Below are positions 44,848 through 54,701 of a DNA stretch of 64,000 nucleotides, in pieces; the stretch's first letter is position 1; the number at the start of each line of letters is the position of its first letter. The stretch is from Xaviernesmea oryzae (lineage in GTDB: Bacteria > Pseudomonadota > Alphaproteobacteria > Rhizobiales > Rhizobiaceae): positions 1,636,001-1,700,000 of the forward strand of contig NZ_FXAF01000006.1 in the NCBI RefSeq assembly GCF_900177415.1. Direction: 5' to 3'. Under the pieces are notes generated by a model, which saw only the letters and a list, made by a program, of their open reading frames with translations, ran no database searches and had not been told where the DNA came from. A program made the position numbers and the translations under genes.

Positions 44848-45669
44848 ATGACGATGATCAAGACGCGTGACGACACCGAGCTTTACGTCAAGGACTGGGG
44901 CAGGGGCCGCCCGGTCATCCTTCTGCACGGCTGGCCGCTCACCTGCGATACCTGGGACGATTTCGCCATGGTCGCGGCCGAGGCGGGATTTCGTGCGATC
45001 TCCTACGACCGCCGCGGCTTCGGGCGCTCGGACCAGCCCTGGCAGGGTTATGACTACGACACGCTTTCCGATGACCTGGCGGATGTGATCGCCGCGACCG
45101 AAGCCGAGGATGCGGCGCTGTTCGGCTTTTCGATGGGCGGCGGCGAGGTCGCCCGCTACATGTCGCGCCATGGCGGCAAGGGCATCTCGAAGGCCGCACT
45201 GATCGCCTCCGTCGTGCCTTACATGCTGCAGACCTCCGACAATCCGGACGGCGTGCCGCAATCGGTCTTCGACGGGATGACCAAAGGCATGAAGAAGGAC
45301 CGGGCGAATTTCTTCGCGGGGTTCTTCAAGAGCTTCTTCGGCGTCGGCGTCTTCACCGGCTCGGTGAGCGAAGAGGTTCTCGACTGGTCCTTCAACCAGA
45401 CGATGATGGCGGGGCTCAATCCGACGCTCGCCTGCGCAAAGGCCTTCGCGACCACCGATTTCCGGCCGGACCTGACGAGCTTCAGGGTGCCGACGCTGAT
45501 CATCCACGGCACCGGCGACCAGACCGTCCCGATCGACACCTCCGCCCGTGCGGCAGCGGCGGCGATTCCCGGTTCGAAGCTGATCGAATACGACGGCGCG
45601 CCGCACGGCCTCTTCGCGTCTCACAAGGAGCGCCTGACGGAGGACCTCATGACGTTCTTGAGGAGTTGA
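44848..45669 (+). CDS. alpha/beta hydrolase (cofactor-free haloperoxidase/esterase-like)
   Basis: The 273-residue protein has nucleophile Ser in GFSMGGGEV (about residue 93), oxyanion segment LLHGWPLTCDTWD, Asp in IHGTGDQTVP and His in GAPHGLF. This set resembles non-haem chloroperoxidases and arylesterases, which are mostly esterases in vivo. GAGGA precedes ATG 44848. Separate from the NudK-like gene by 65 bp. Confidence 0.88.
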   Translation: MTMIKTRDDTELYVKDWGRGRPVILLHGWPLTCDTWDDFAMVAAEAGFRAISYDRRGFGRSDQPWQGYDYDTLSDDLADVIAATEAEDAALFGFSMGGGEVARYMSRHGGKGISKAALIASVVPYMLQTSDNPDGVPQSVFDGMTKGMKKDRANFFAGFFKSFFGVGVFTGSVSEEVLDWSFNQTMMAGLNPTLACAKAFATTDFRPDLTSFRVPTLIIHGTGDQTVPIDTSARAAAAAIPGSKLIEYDGAPHGLFASHKERLTEDLMTFLRS

Positions 45670-45722
45670 TGGGATCTTTCGGGAATATGGAGGAAGGCGC
45701 TTCGACTCAATGTGCTTCGCCA

Positions 45723-45761
45723 TGCGATATTGCTTGCGATATTGCATTACTCTGCCAATAT
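45723..45761. promoter_or_regulatory. direct repeat before toxin-first PIN module
   Basis: TGCGATATTGC occurs twice (45723-45733, 45735-45745) with a 12-base period, followed by CAATAT at 45756-45761 that pairs with ATATTG at 45739-45744. It ends 7 bases before the toxin ATG. Likely operator; inferred. Confidence 0.6.
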
Positions 45762-45768
45762 AACTTTC

Positions 45769-46197
45769 ATGAGGCTGGTTTTCGACACGGCGACGATGGT
45801 GGCGGCGATCCGCAGCGGTGCCGGTGCCTCCCGACTCTTATTGGTGGCGGCGCTGGAACGTCGGGTGACGATGCTCGCTTCCGTCCCGCTCATGGTCGAG
45901 TATCAGGCGGTGATGACGCGGCCGCGCCATTTGGCGGCCGCCGGCCTGTCGGCGGAAGAGGTGGGTGGCTTGCTCGATGCGGTGGCGGCGGTCGCCGAGC
46001 CCGTCCGGCTCGCTTTCCTCTGGCGGCCGGCGGCGCGCGACCCCGACGACGATATGGTGCTGGAGGCAGCCGTGAACGGGAGGGCAGAGGCTATCGTGAC
46101 GTTGAACCTGCGTGACCTCGGAAAGGCGGCACATCAGTTCGGCATAGAAGTCCTTTCGCCAGGCGATGCATGGAAACGATTGGAGGCACGGATATGA
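45769..46197 (+). CDS. PIN-family toxin (COG1569-like), toxin-first order
   Basis: Predicted ribonuclease toxin. The 142-residue protein has Asp6 (LVFDTATMV), Glu44 (PLMVEYQAV), an acidic cluster DPDDDMVLEAA near 107-115 and a late TLNLRDL Asp. This longer PIN type is annotated as putative toxin-antitoxin PIN component. ATG 45769 is chosen; an ATG at 45712 would read through the operator repeats. The antitoxin gene follows rather than precedes it. Confidence 0.85.
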   Translation: MRLVFDTATMVAAIRSGAGASRLLLVAALERRVTMLASVPLMVEYQAVMTRPRHLAAAGLSAEEVGGLLDAVAAVAEPVRLAFLWRPAARDPDDDMVLEAAVNGRAEAIVTLNLRDLGKAAHQFGIEVLSPGDAWKRLEARI

Positions 46198-46445
46198 GGA
46201 AAAGCAATTTCGCACTGAGGCTTCAACCCTCGCTTCTCGATGAAGCCCGCAAGGTCGCCGAGACGGAAGGTGTGGCTCTCAACCAACTCATCAATGTTGC
46301 GGTGGCGGAAAAGCTCTCCGCCTTGCGCACGGAAACCTATTTCCAGGAACGCGCCGCCCGCGCGGACATCCCGAAGGCGCTGGATATCCTTGCCCGCGCG
46401 GGTAAGGACAACCCGCCGGTGAAAGGGGATGAACTGGAGGAATAA
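46194..46445 (+). CDS. ribbon-helix-helix antitoxin partner
   Basis: Likely antitoxin to the PIN toxin. The 83-residue protein starts MRKSNFALRLQPSLLDEARK, a ribbon-helix-helix (HicB C-terminal/CopG-like) DNA-binding pattern with GVALNQLINVAVAEKL. The acidic tail (VKGDELEE) may mask the toxin. GGAGG precedes ATG 46194, which overlaps the toxin stop by ATGA. Confidence 0.82.
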   Translation: MRKSNFALRLQPSLLDEARKVAETEGVALNQLINVAVAEKLSALRTETYFQERAARADIPKALDILARAGKDNPPVKGDELEE

Positions 46446-46466
46446 TCCGCGACAGGGTCGGACGGC

Positions 46467-47126
46467 TTAGAGTGCCGGCGAGATGAGCTTCGCCTCGTCC
46501 TTCGCCGGAAGATCGCTGAAGACCGCCTTTGCGCCCTCCATCCTGACCTTTTCCTCCGCCAGCAGCTTCAGCGACAGCGGATAGAGCCTGTGCTCGACGG
46601 TGAGGATGCGGGCTGTGAGCGTCTCCGCCGTGTCGTCTGCTAGCACCGGCACGGCGCCCTGCGCGACGATCGGGCCTTCGTCCATGCCTTCGGTCACGAA
46701 ATGCACGGTGCAGCCGGCGATCTTCATGCCGGCGTCGATGGCGCGCTGGTGCGTGTGGAGGCCGGGGAAGAGCGGCAGCAGGGCAGGGTGGATGTTGAGG
46801 ATGCGGCCCTCGTAGCGGCTGATGAAATCGCCGGAGAAGAGCCGCATATAGCCCGCGAGGCAGAGGATGTCCGGCTTCACCTCGTCGAGTGCGGCAAGGA
46901 TCGCCGCCTCGTGCTCGGGTTTGCCGGCAAACTGCTTGCGCTCGAAGACGAGCGTCCTGATGCCGCGCGTTTCCGCCTTCTCGATGCCGCCGGCGGAAGG
47001 CTTGTCCGAGATGACGGCGACGATCTCGGCCGGGAAATCCGGCGCGGCGCAGGCATCCGCGAGCGCCAGCATGTTCGAGCCGCTGCCGGAGATGAAGACG
47101 GCGACGCGTTTGCGGATTCCCGTCAT
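46467..47126 (-). CDS. purN: phosphoribosylglycinamide formyltransferase PurN
   Basis: Formylates GAR with 10-formyl-THF in purine synthesis. The 219-residue protein has [10 protein letters not shown] near the N-terminus, catalytic Asn/His in [12 protein letters not shown] and Asp in [11 protein letters not shown]. Its start overlaps the purM stop by ATGA. Length and order (purM-purN) match many bacteria. Confidence 0.97.
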   Translation of the reverse strand: MTGIRKRVAVFISGSGSNMLALADACAAPDFPAEIVAVISDKPSAGGIEKAETRGIRTLVFERKQFAGKPEHEAAILAALDEVKPDILCLAGYMRLFSGDFISRYEGRILNIHPALLPLFPGLHTHQRAIDAGMKIAGCTVHFVTEGMDEGPIVAQGAVPVLADDTAETLTARILTVEHRLYPLSLKLLAEEKVRMEGAKAVFSDLPAKDEAKLISPAL

Positions 47127-48196
47127 AGGCCGAGCGTGCCCTTGTAGATGACGCCGGCGCCGCCTTCCTCACGCTCCACCATGCGGCCGAGCGGCACGAC
47201 GATCTCGCCTTCGCCGGTCAGGATGTCGGAAACGGCCTGAGCATTCTCGGCGGAAACGACGACGATCATGCCGATGCCGCAGTTGAAGGTCCTGAGCATT
47301 TCCTTTGCCTCCACGCCGCCGGTCTTGGCGAGCCAGGAGAAGACGGGCGGCACGGGAATGCCGTCGAGGTCGATTTCGGCGGCGAGGTTCTTCGGCAGCA
47401 CCCGCGGGATGTTTTCCGGGAAGCCGCCGCCGGTGATGTGGGCGAGCGCCTTCAGCGCCCCCGTCTCGCGGATCGCTTTCAGAAGCGGCTTCACGTAGAT
47501 GCGGGTCGGCACGAGCAGCGCCTCCCCCAGAGTCATGCCGTCACGGAAGGGAGCGGGCGCGTCCCAGGCGAGGCCGGAGAGCGCGACGATCTTGCGCACC
47601 AGCGAAAAGCCGTTGGAATGGACGCCTGAGGAGGTGAGGCCGAGGATGACGTCGCCGGCCGCGGTGTCGCCGACGGGCAGGAGCTGGCCGCGCTCGGCGG
47701 CACCCACCGCGAAGCCTGCGAGGTCGTAGTCGCCGTCGGAATACATGCCCGGCATCTCGGCGGTCTCGCCGCCGATCAGCGCGCAGCCCGCCTCGCGGCA
47801 GCCGGCGGCGATGCCGGAGACGATCGCGGCGCCCTGGTCGGGGTCGAGCTTGCCGGTCGCGAAATAGTCGAGGAAGAAGAGCGGTTCGGCGCCCTGCACC
47901 ACGAGGTCGTTGACGCACATGGCGACGAGGTCGATGCCGACCGTATCGTGGAAATCCGCATCGATGGCGATCTTGAGCTTGGTGCCGACGCCGTCATTGG
48001 CCGCGACCAGGACCGGATCGGTGAACCCCGCGGCCCTGAGGTCGAAGAGCCCGCCGAAGCCGCCGATCTCGCCGTCGGCGCCGGGACGGCGGGTGGAGCG
48101 CACGGCCGGCTTGATCTTCTCGACCATGAGATTGCCCGCATCGATATCGACTCCGGCATCGCTGTAGGTGAGACCGTTCTTGCCCCCGCTCATCAT
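47123..48196 (-). CDS. purM: phosphoribosylformylglycinamidine cyclo-ligase PurM (AIR synthetase)
   Basis: ATP-dependent ring closure of FGAM to AIR. The 357-residue protein begins [21 protein letters not shown] and has the AIR-synthase motifs [46 protein letters not shown] and [14 protein letters not shown]. Two adjacent Met codons (48196, 48193) are both plausible. Diverges from perM across 202 bp. Confidence 0.97.
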   Translation of the reverse strand: MMSGGKNGLTYSDAGVDIDAGNLMVEKIKPAVRSTRRPGADGEIGGFGGLFDLRAAGFTDPVLVAANDGVGTKLKIAIDADFHDTVGIDLVAMCVNDLVVQGAEPLFFLDYFATGKLDPDQGAAIVSGIAAGCREAGCALIGGETAEMPGMYSDGDYDLAGFAVGAAERGQLLPVGDTAAGDVILGLTSSGVHSNGFSLVRKIVALSGLAWDAPAPFRDGMTLGEALLVPTRIYVKPLLKAIRETGALKALAHITGGGFPENIPRVLPKNLAAEIDLDGIPVPPVFSWLAKTGGVEAKEMLRTFNCGIGMIVVVSAENAQAVSDILTGEGEIVVPLGRMVEREEGGAGVIYKGTLGL

Positions 48197-48398
48197 TCAT
48201 CTCCAATGATTGCTGTAGCGGCCCGCAATTGCACGTCGTGGCGGCGGATGCAAGCGTTGAGGGCGGTTTTGAAGGCTTTTCACAGCCTCCGCCGCGGTGC
48301 GTCCGAACTCTTGACCTTTCGGGCGGCCGCATCCTATCCCTGTCCTCGACCCCCGGTTACTCTGAAAGGGCCCGGGCACTCTGAAAGGGAAAACGGCG

Positions 48399-49568
48399 AT
48401 GCCATACCATGTCAGCGGTGCGAGCCTCAGGCGCCACATCCTGTTCTGGATCGGCGCCCTGGCGATCTTGGTCCTGTTCCTCTGGTTCTTCCGCTCGATC
48501 CTGCTCCCTTTCGTGGCCGGCATGGCGCTCGCCTATTTCCTCGATCCGGTCGCCGACTGGCTGCAGCGCAGGGGGCTGAGCCGCCTGATGGCGACCGTCG
48601 TGATCCTCGTCTGCTTCGTGCTAGTCTTCGCATTGTCGCTGATGCTGGTGATCCCGATCGTCATCAACCAGTTCACCGAGTTCGCGGCCGCGCTTCCGGG
48701 CTATATCTCGCAGTTGCAGGCGATCATCTCGAGCCCCGAGACCTCGTTCCTGCCCGACTGGATCGGGGCGCAGATCGAGACCGTCAAGCAGAACTTTTCC
48801 GAAGTGCTGAGCCAGGGCGCCGGCTTCGTCGGTTCGCTGCTCGCCCAGATATGGAATTCCGGCAAGGCGATCGTCGACGTCGTGTCGCTGCTGATCGTCA
48901 CGCCGGTGGTCGCCTTCTATATCCTGCTCGACTGGGACCGCATGGTCTCCAAGGTGGATAGCTGGGTGCCGCGCGACCAGGTCGATACGGTCCGCCAGAT
49001 CGCCCGGGAAATGGATCAATCGGTCGCCGGCTTCATCCGCGGCCAGGGCTCGCTCTGCCTCATCCTCGGCATTTTCTATGCGGTCGGACTGTCGCTGGTC
49101 GGGCTGAATTTCGGTCTTCTGATCGGCTTCGTCTCCGGCATGATCAGCTTCATTCCCTATATCGGCTCGCTGGTCGGCCTCGTGCTTTCGGTCGGCGTCG
49201 CCTTCGTGCAGTTCTGGCCGGACTACCCCTGGATCGTCGCGGTTGCCGGCGTCTTCTTCGTCGGCCAGTTCCTCGAAGGCAATATCCTGCAGCCGAAACT
49301 GGTCGGCCAGAGCGTCGGCCTGCATCCGGTCTGGCTGATGTTCGCGCTCTTCGCCTTCGGCGCCATGTTCGGCTTCGTTGGCCTGCTGATCGCCGTGCCG
49401 GCGGCGGCCGTGGTCGGCGTCCTTGTCCGCTTCGCGCTCTCGCGGTATCTTGACAGCGACATCTATTACGGCCGGACGGCCACTCTTCCGTGGGAGGAGG
49501 CGCCGCCGCCCCGTGTGCTGGAACATGAAGACGCCGGCGCGCAGAGAACCGCTCAGAAAGACCAATGA
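48399..49568 (+). CDS. perM: AI-2E family transporter (PerM/YdgG-like)
   Basis: Inner-membrane protein of the AI-2 exporter/PerM family; substrate unproven. The 389-residue protein has about eight helices, with the family's FLDPVADWLQRRG after helix 2, RDQVDTVRQIAREMDQ loop, ISFIPYIGSLVG and EGNILQPKLVGQSVGLHPVW. The stop overlaps the hdaA start by ATGA, as in other alphaproteobacteria. The C-terminal tail is charged. In alphaproteobacteria this gene sits next to hdaA. Confidence 0.9.
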   Translation: MPYHVSGASLRRHILFWIGALAILVLFLWFFRSILLPFVAGMALAYFLDPVADWLQRRGLSRLMATVVILVCFVLVFALSLMLVIPIVINQFTEFAAALPGYISQLQAIISSPETSFLPDWIGAQIETVKQNFSEVLSQGAGFVGSLLAQIWNSGKAIVDVVSLLIVTPVVAFYILLDWDRMVSKVDSWVPRDQVDTVRQIAREMDQSVAGFIRGQGSLCLILGIFYAVGLSLVGLNFGLLIGFVSGMISFIPYIGSLVGLVLSVGVAFVQFWPDYPWIVAVAGVFFVGQFLEGNILQPKLVGQSVGLHPVWLMFALFAFGAMFGFVGLLIAVPAAAVVGVLVRFALSRYLDSDIYYGRTATLPWEEAPPPRVLEHEDAGAQRTAQKDQ

Positions 49569-50284
49569 CAGAGACGAGCGAACGCGAGCGGCGGAAAAGC
49601 GAACAGCTGCCGCTGCAATTCACCCATGATACGGCGAGAAGCCGGGAAGACCTGCTGGTCTCGGCGCGGCTGGCCGCGGCCGTCGCGATCGTCGACGAGT
49701 GGCCGGCCTGGCCGTCGCCGGTCGTCGTGCTGGCCGGACCCGTCGGCTCGGGAAAATCGCATCTCGCGCATATCTGGCGGGAGAGGGCGGGCGCGGCGGA
49801 TATCCATCCGGTCGCGGGCTCCGACGCCGCGGCGCTTGCCGCCGCCGGCCCGGTTCTGTTCGAGGATGCCGAGCGGCGCGGCTTCGACGACACGGAACTC
49901 TTCCATGTCATCAACAGCGTGCGCGAGAACGGCCATAGCCTTCTGATGACCTCGCGCCTCTGGCCGGTCTCCTGGGGCGTCGCGCTGCCGGACCTGAAAT
50001 CCAGGCTGAAGGCCGCGACCGTGGTGGAGATCGGCGAGCCGGACGAGGACCTGCTCGCGCAGGTGATCGTGAAACTCTTCGCCGACCGGCAGCTTTATAT
50101 CGATGACAAACTGGTCGGCTATATCGTCAACCGGATGGAACGCTCGCTCGGCGCGGCGCAGTCGATCGTCGAGCGGCTGGATCGCCTGGCGCTTGCCCGC
50201 GGCACCAGGATAACCCGTCCGCTGGCGGCCGAGGTGTTGAACGATTTCGGGAATTCCGGCGCCGGCGTCGGGGACGGTGATTGA
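49565..50284 (+). CDS. hdaA: DnaA-regulatory AAA+ protein HdaA
   Basis: Hda homologue that stimulates DnaA-ATP hydrolysis after replication starts, limiting re-initiation. The 239-residue DnaA-related AAA+ protein starts with LPLQFTHDTARSREDLL (the QLPL clamp-binding motif near residue 14), has Walker A GPVGSGKSH, Walker B VLFEDAERR and a C-terminal lid with ERLDRLALA. Coupled to perM, followed 60 bp later by ppk, the Caulobacter/rhizobial order. Confidence 0.92.
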   Translation: MTETSERERRKSEQLPLQFTHDTARSREDLLVSARLAAAVAIVDEWPAWPSPVVVLAGPVGSGKSHLAHIWRERAGAADIHPVAGSDAAALAAAGPVLFEDAERRGFDDTELFHVINSVRENGHSLLMTSRLWPVSWGVALPDLKSRLKAATVVEIGEPDEDLLAQVIVKLFADRQLYIDDKLVGYIVNRMERSLGAAQSIVERLDRLALARGTRITRPLAAEVLNDFGNSGAGVGDGD

Positions 50285-50344
50285 CTGTGACACTTTCCTC
50301 GTCGAACTTGGCATGGACCCCAGCGGGTTGGCGGAGGCTGTGAA

Positions 50345-52537
50345 ATGGATTCGATGACGACGGAAACACCCGAGCCGGAGACGGCGACCGCAGCTCCATC
50401 CGACGAACTCCTGGCGAGCCCGGACCGCTTCATCAACCGCGAGTTCTCCTGGCTGCAGTTCAACCGGCGCGTTCTCGAAGAAACGCTGAACACCGCCCAT
50501 CCGCTCCTGGAGCGGGTCCGCTTCCTGTCGATTTCCGCCGCCAATCTCGACGAATTCTTCATGGTCCGCGTCGCCGGTCTCGAAGGCCAGGTGCGGCAGG
50601 GCATCGCCATCCGCAGCCCGGACGGCAAGACGCCGGCCGAGCAGCTCGACGCCATCCTCCAGGAGATCGACAACCTGCAGATGGAGCAGCAGGCTTCGCT
50701 CGCGGTGCTGCAGCAATATCTCGCCAAGGAGGACATCCTGATCGTTCGCCCGGCCGCTCTTTCGGCCGAGGACCGCACGTGGCTCGCGACCGATTTCGAG
50801 GACGATCTCTTTCCGGTCCTGACGCCGCTGTCGATCGATCCGGCCCATCCGTTCCCCTTCATTCCGAATCTCGGCTTTTCCATGGGCCTGCAGCTCGTCA
50901 GCAAGCTCGGCAAGGAGCCGATGACGGCGCTCCTGCGCCTGCCGCCGACGCTCGACCGCTTCATCCGGCTGCCGGACGACAAGGCGACGATCCGCTACAT
51001 CACGCTGGAGGATGTGGTCGGCATGTTCATCGACCGGCTATTCCCCGGCTATGAGGTGAAGGGCGCCGGCACGTTCCGCATCATCCGCGACAGCGATATC
51101 GAAGTGGAGGAAGAGGCCGAGGACCTGGTGCGCTTCTTCGAGACGGCGCTGAAACGCCGCCGCCGCGGCAAGGTCATCCGCATCGAGACGGATTCGGAAA
51201 TGCCGGCTTCGCTGCGCCAGTTCGTGGTGCAGGAGCTCGGCGTGCCCGACAACCGCGTCGCGGTGCTGCCGGGGCTTCTGGCGCTCAACACGCTTTCGGA
51301 GATCACCAGGGCGCCGCGCGACGACCTGAAGTTCGAGACCTACAATGCCCGATTTCCCGAACGCGTCCGCGAGCATGCCGGAGATTGCCTCGCCGCCATC
51401 CGCGAAAAGGACATGGTGGTCCATCATCCGTACGAATCCTTTGACGTGGTTGTGCAGTTTCTTCTGCAGGCGGCGCGCGACCCCGACGTCCTCGCCATCA
51501 AGCAGACCCTCTACCGAACCTCGAACGACAGCCCGATCGTCCGAGCCCTGATCGATGCGGCCGAAATGGGCAAGTCGGTCACCGCGCTGGTCGAACTGAA
51601 GGCCCGTTTCGACGAGGAGGCGAATATCCGCTGGGCGCGCGACCTGGAACGCGCCGGCGTGCAGGTGGTCTTCGGCTTCATCGAACTGAAGACGCATGCG
51701 AAGATGTCCATGGTGGTGCGCCGCGAGGAGGGCAGGCTCCGCACATATTGCCATCTCGGCACGGGCAACTATCATCCCGTTACCGCGAAGATCTATACGG
51801 ACCTCTCCTTCTTCACCTGCAATCCGAAGATCGCCCACGACATGGCGAACGTCTTCAACTTCATCACCGGCTATGGCGAGCCGGCGGAAAGCATGAAGCT
51901 CGCCGTCTCGCCCTATACGCTGCGCCCGCGCATCCTCCGCCACATCGAGGAGGAGATCTGCCACGCGCAGAACGGCAAACCGGCGGCGATCTGGATGAAG
52001 ATGAACTCGCTCGTCGATCCGGAGATCATCGACGCGCTCTATCGGGCGAGCCGGGCGGGCGTCGAGATCGACCTCGTCGTGCGCGGCATCTGCTGCCTGC
52101 GCCCGCAGGTGCCGGGGCTTTCCGAAAACATCCGCGTGAAGTCCATCGTCGGCCGCTTCCTGGAACACAGCCGCATCTTCTGCTTCGGCAACGGCTACGG
52201 CCTGCCGTCGGACAAGGCGCTCGTCTATATCGGCTCGGCCGACATGATGCCGCGCAACCTCGACCGGCGTGTCGAAACCCTCGTGCCGCTGCTCAATCCG
52301 ACTGTGCATGAGCAGGTTCTTTCGCAGATCATGCTGGGCAACCTGATTGACAATCAGCAGAGCTACGAGATATTGCCCGACGGCACGTCGCGGCGCATGG
52401 AAGTGCGCAAGGGTGAGGAACCTTTCAACGCGCAGCATTATTTCATGACCAACCCGAGCCTGTCAGGCCGTGGTGAAGCTTTGAAGTCGAGTGCTCCGAA
52501 ACTGATTGCCGGCCTGATGTCCGGACGGAAGAAATAA
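50345..52537 (+). CDS. ppk: polyphosphate kinase 1
   Basis: Makes long-chain polyphosphate from ATP. The 730-residue protein has the PPK1 N-terminal domain ([18 protein letters not shown]), the two phospholipase-D-like domains and catalytic His451 in [14 protein letters not shown], with [10 protein letters not shown] and [15 protein letters not shown] precedes ATG 50345. Directly followed by ppx (10 bp), so polymer making and breaking are coexpressed. Confidence 0.97.
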   Translation: MDSMTTETPEPETATAAPSDELLASPDRFINREFSWLQFNRRVLEETLNTAHPLLERVRFLSISAANLDEFFMVRVAGLEGQVRQGIAIRSPDGKTPAEQLDAILQEIDNLQMEQQASLAVLQQYLAKEDILIVRPAALSAEDRTWLATDFEDDLFPVLTPLSIDPAHPFPFIPNLGFSMGLQLVSKLGKEPMTALLRLPPTLDRFIRLPDDKATIRYITLEDVVGMFIDRLFPGYEVKGAGTFRIIRDSDIEVEEEAEDLVRFFETALKRRRRGKVIRIETDSEMPASLRQFVVQELGVPDNRVAVLPGLLALNTLSEITRAPRDDLKFETYNARFPERVREHAGDCLAAIREKDMVVHHPYESFDVVVQFLLQAARDPDVLAIKQTLYRTSNDSPIVRALIDAAEMGKSVTALVELKARFDEEANIRWARDLERAGVQVVFGFIELKTHAKMSMVVRREEGRLRTYCHLGTGNYHPVTAKIYTDLSFFTCNPKIAHDMANVFNFITGYGEPAESMKLAVSPYTLRPRILRHIEEEICHAQNGKPAAIWMKMNSLVDPEIIDALYRASRAGVEIDLVVRGICCLRPQVPGLSENIRVKSIVGRFLEHSRIFCFGNGYGLPSDKALVYIGSADMMPRNLDRRVETLVPLLNPTVHEQVLSQIMLGNLIDNQQSYEILPDGTSRRMEVRKGEEPFNAQHYFMTNPSLSGRGEALKSSAPKLIAGLMSGRKK

Positions 52538-52547
52538 GTAAGACAGC

Positions 52548-54068
52548 ATGGTACGATCAGAAGCCCAGGGGCGCCTTCCGGGGATCGCTCCTGTCTCCGT
52601 CATCGACATTGGCTCGAATTCCGTCCGCGTCGTCATCTACGAAGGCCTGTCGCGCGCGCCGACGGTTCTCTTCAACGAGAAGGTCCTGTGCGGCCTCGGC
52701 AAGGGCCTCGGCTCCAGCGGCCGGATGGACGAAGAGGCTGTCCAGCGTGCGCTCGCGGCATTGAGGCGTTTCCGGGCACTCTCCACCCAGGCGCGCGCCA
52801 CGGAAACCTACGTGCTCGCGACCGCCGCCGCCCGCGAGGCCTCGAACGGCCCGGAATTCATCCGCGACGTGGAGGATATCCTCGGTCAGCCGGTGCAGCT
52901 GCTTTCCGGCGAGGAAGAGGCGCGCTACTCGGCGCTCGGCATCATCAGCGGCTTCCATGATCCGGACGGTATCGCCGGCGACCTTGGGGGCGGCTCGCTC
53001 GAGCTCATCGACATCAGGGGGCAGGAATTCGGTCGGGGCATCACACTGCCGCTCGGCGGCCTGAGGCTTTCGGAAACCTCCGGCAATTCGCTCTCCAAGG
53101 CGCGCACCTTCGCCCGCAAGCAGGTCAATACCGCGCGTTTCCTGGAACACGGCGCGGGCCGCACCTTCTATGCGGTCGGGGGCACGTGGCGAAACATCGC
53201 CAAGCTGCACATGGAGATGACCAGGTACCCGCTGCACATGATGCAGGGCTACGAACTGCCGCTCGCCGAGATCCAGAAATTCCTCGAAGAGGTGATCGCC
53301 GCCAAGGACTCCAAGGATCCCGCCTGGCAGGCGGTTTCCAAGAGCCGCCGTTCGCTTCTGCCCTTCGGCGCCATCGCCATGCAGGAGGTGCTGACTGCCA
53401 TGAAGCCCGCCAAGGTGAGCTTTTCGGCGCAGGGGGTTCGCGAAGGCTATCTCTATTCCCGGCTGTCCGACGAGGAGCAGGCGAGCGATCCGCTGCTCGT
53501 CGCGGCCGACCAGCTCGCCATCCTGCGTGCCCGCTCGCCGGAACACGCCCGCGAGCTCGCCGAATGGACCGGCCGCATGGTGCCGGTGTTCGGCATCGAG
53601 GAGACGGAGGAGGAGAGCCGCTACCGGCAAGCCGCCTGCCTGCTGGCCGACATAAGCTGGCGCGCCCATCCCGATTATCGCGGCCTGCAGGCGCTGAACC
53701 TGATCGCCCATTCCTCCTTCGTCGGCATCACTCATGCGGGCCGCGCCTATCTGGCGCTCGCCAACTACCACCGTTTCGAAGGGCTGCATGACGACGGCAC
53801 GACCGGCCCGCTCGCCACCATCGCCACGCCGCGTCTGCTCGATCTCGCCAAGCTTCTCGGCGGCCTGCTGCGCGTCGTCTACCTCTTCTCGGCCTCCATG
53901 CCCGGCGTCGTCCACAACCTGACCTTCCGCCCGTCGTCCGACCCCGATCTCGATCTGGAGTTCGTGGTGCCGCATGCCTACCGCGATTTCGCCGGCGAAC
54001 GGCTGGATGGCCGCCTGCAGCAGCTCGCAAGGCTCACCGGCAAGCGGCTGGCGTTCCGGTTCGAGTAA
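52548..54068 (+). CDS. ppx: exopolyphosphatase / guanosine pentaphosphatase Ppx
   Basis: Hydrolyses polyphosphate from the end or pppGpp to ppGpp. The 506-residue ASKHA-fold protein has the phosphate loops VIDIGSNSVR (residue 18 on) and GDLGGGSLEL, with the catalytic Glu in ETYVLATAAAREA, plus an HD-like C-terminal region (LLADISWRAHPDYRG). Close behind ppk, probably one transcript. Confidence 0.95.
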   Translation: MVRSEAQGRLPGIAPVSVIDIGSNSVRVVIYEGLSRAPTVLFNEKVLCGLGKGLGSSGRMDEEAVQRALAALRRFRALSTQARATETYVLATAAAREASNGPEFIRDVEDILGQPVQLLSGEEEARYSALGIISGFHDPDGIAGDLGGGSLELIDIRGQEFGRGITLPLGGLRLSETSGNSLSKARTFARKQVNTARFLEHGAGRTFYAVGGTWRNIAKLHMEMTRYPLHMMQGYELPLAEIQKFLEEVIAAKDSKDPAWQAVSKSRRSLLPFGAIAMQEVLTAMKPAKVSFSAQGVREGYLYSRLSDEEQASDPLLVAADQLAILRARSPEHARELAEWTGRMVPVFGIEETEEESRYRQAACLLADISWRAHPDYRGLQALNLIAHSSFVGITHAGRAYLALANYHRFEGLHDDGTTGPLATIATPRLLDLAKLLGGLLRVVYLFSASMPGVVHNLTFRPSSDPDLDLEFVVPHAYRDFAGERLDGRLQQLARLTGKRLAFRFE

Positions 54069-54373
54069 GATTTTCGGGAGGGCCGGCTGCCGCTTTTTTA
54101 GCTTTTTGGGCGGCTCGGCGGGACCGTAAAAAACATGTGACCACTCTTGAAAAAGAGCAAGTGCGGGTTCCGCGGAGATGGCCGCGCCATTTAACCTATT
54201 GATATCGCACGATGCGTGAGCCGGGCGTGATCCGATCGTGATTGTTGTCTTTTACTGCATAAAGCGATTAGTTTTTCGGCGGGAATAAATCCGCGGCCCA
54301 GTTCCGATTTGTGATGCATGCCGGTTGGCCACCGAGGCCCTCCAAGAAGCCGGCGTAAAGCAAAGAAGGAAAC
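54069..54373. other. intergenic region ppx-small secreted protein
   Basis: 305 bases, AT-rich near 54170-54270. It should hold the ppx terminator and the promoter of the small secreted gene. Short hairpins (e.g. CTTG/CAAG near 54148-54163) are too weak to call. No RNA gene recognised. Confidence 0.5.
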
Positions 54374-54631
54374 ATGGACATGAAAAAGATAGTCGCAATC
54401 GCCCTTCTCGCCGCCGTTGCAGGCGGCTCTTCGGCCTTCGCCCTGGAGCCGATCCCGGGCAGCATCACCTATGGCGGGCAGCCGGCGACACGGCTGCAAA
54501 AAGCCCCGGTCGGCAGCCCCGTGCCGCATCAGTTCCGCGCCAACGGCCAGCTCTACAACGAGACCTATATCATTCAGCCGGACCGCAGCCTGAAGCTCGT
54601 CAGCCGCAGGACCTCTTCCGTCGCGAACTGA
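54374..54631 (+). CDS. small secreted protein of unknown function
   Basis: An 85-residue protein with a clean signal peptide (MDMKKIVAIALLAAVAGGSSAFA, cleavage before LEP). The mature part of about 62 residues has YGGQPATRLQKAPVGSPV and YNETYIIQPDRSLKLVSRR, with no Cys. Similar short periplasmic proteins with a Gly-Gln-Pro repeat-like turn are common in rhizobia, but I know no function. ATG 54374 or 54380. Followed by a strong terminator. Confidence 0.75.
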   Translation: MDMKKIVAIALLAAVAGGSSAFALEPIPGSITYGGQPATRLQKAPVGSPVPHQFRANGQLYNETYIIQPDRSLKLVSRRTSSVAN

Positions 54632-54658
54632 CGCCGGACCGGAAAGGGCATGAACGGA

Positions 54659-54690
54659 AAAGAGCGTCCGGTTTCCGCCGGACGCTCTTT
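54659..54690. terminator. bidirectional terminator between small gene and phytase-like gene
   Basis: Perfect 13-bp stem AAAGAGCGTCCGG / CCGGACGCTCTTT with a 6-base loop, T-rich to the right and A-rich to the left. Serves the two convergent genes. Confidence 0.93.
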
Positions 54691-54701
54691 CGTTTTATGG
54701 C

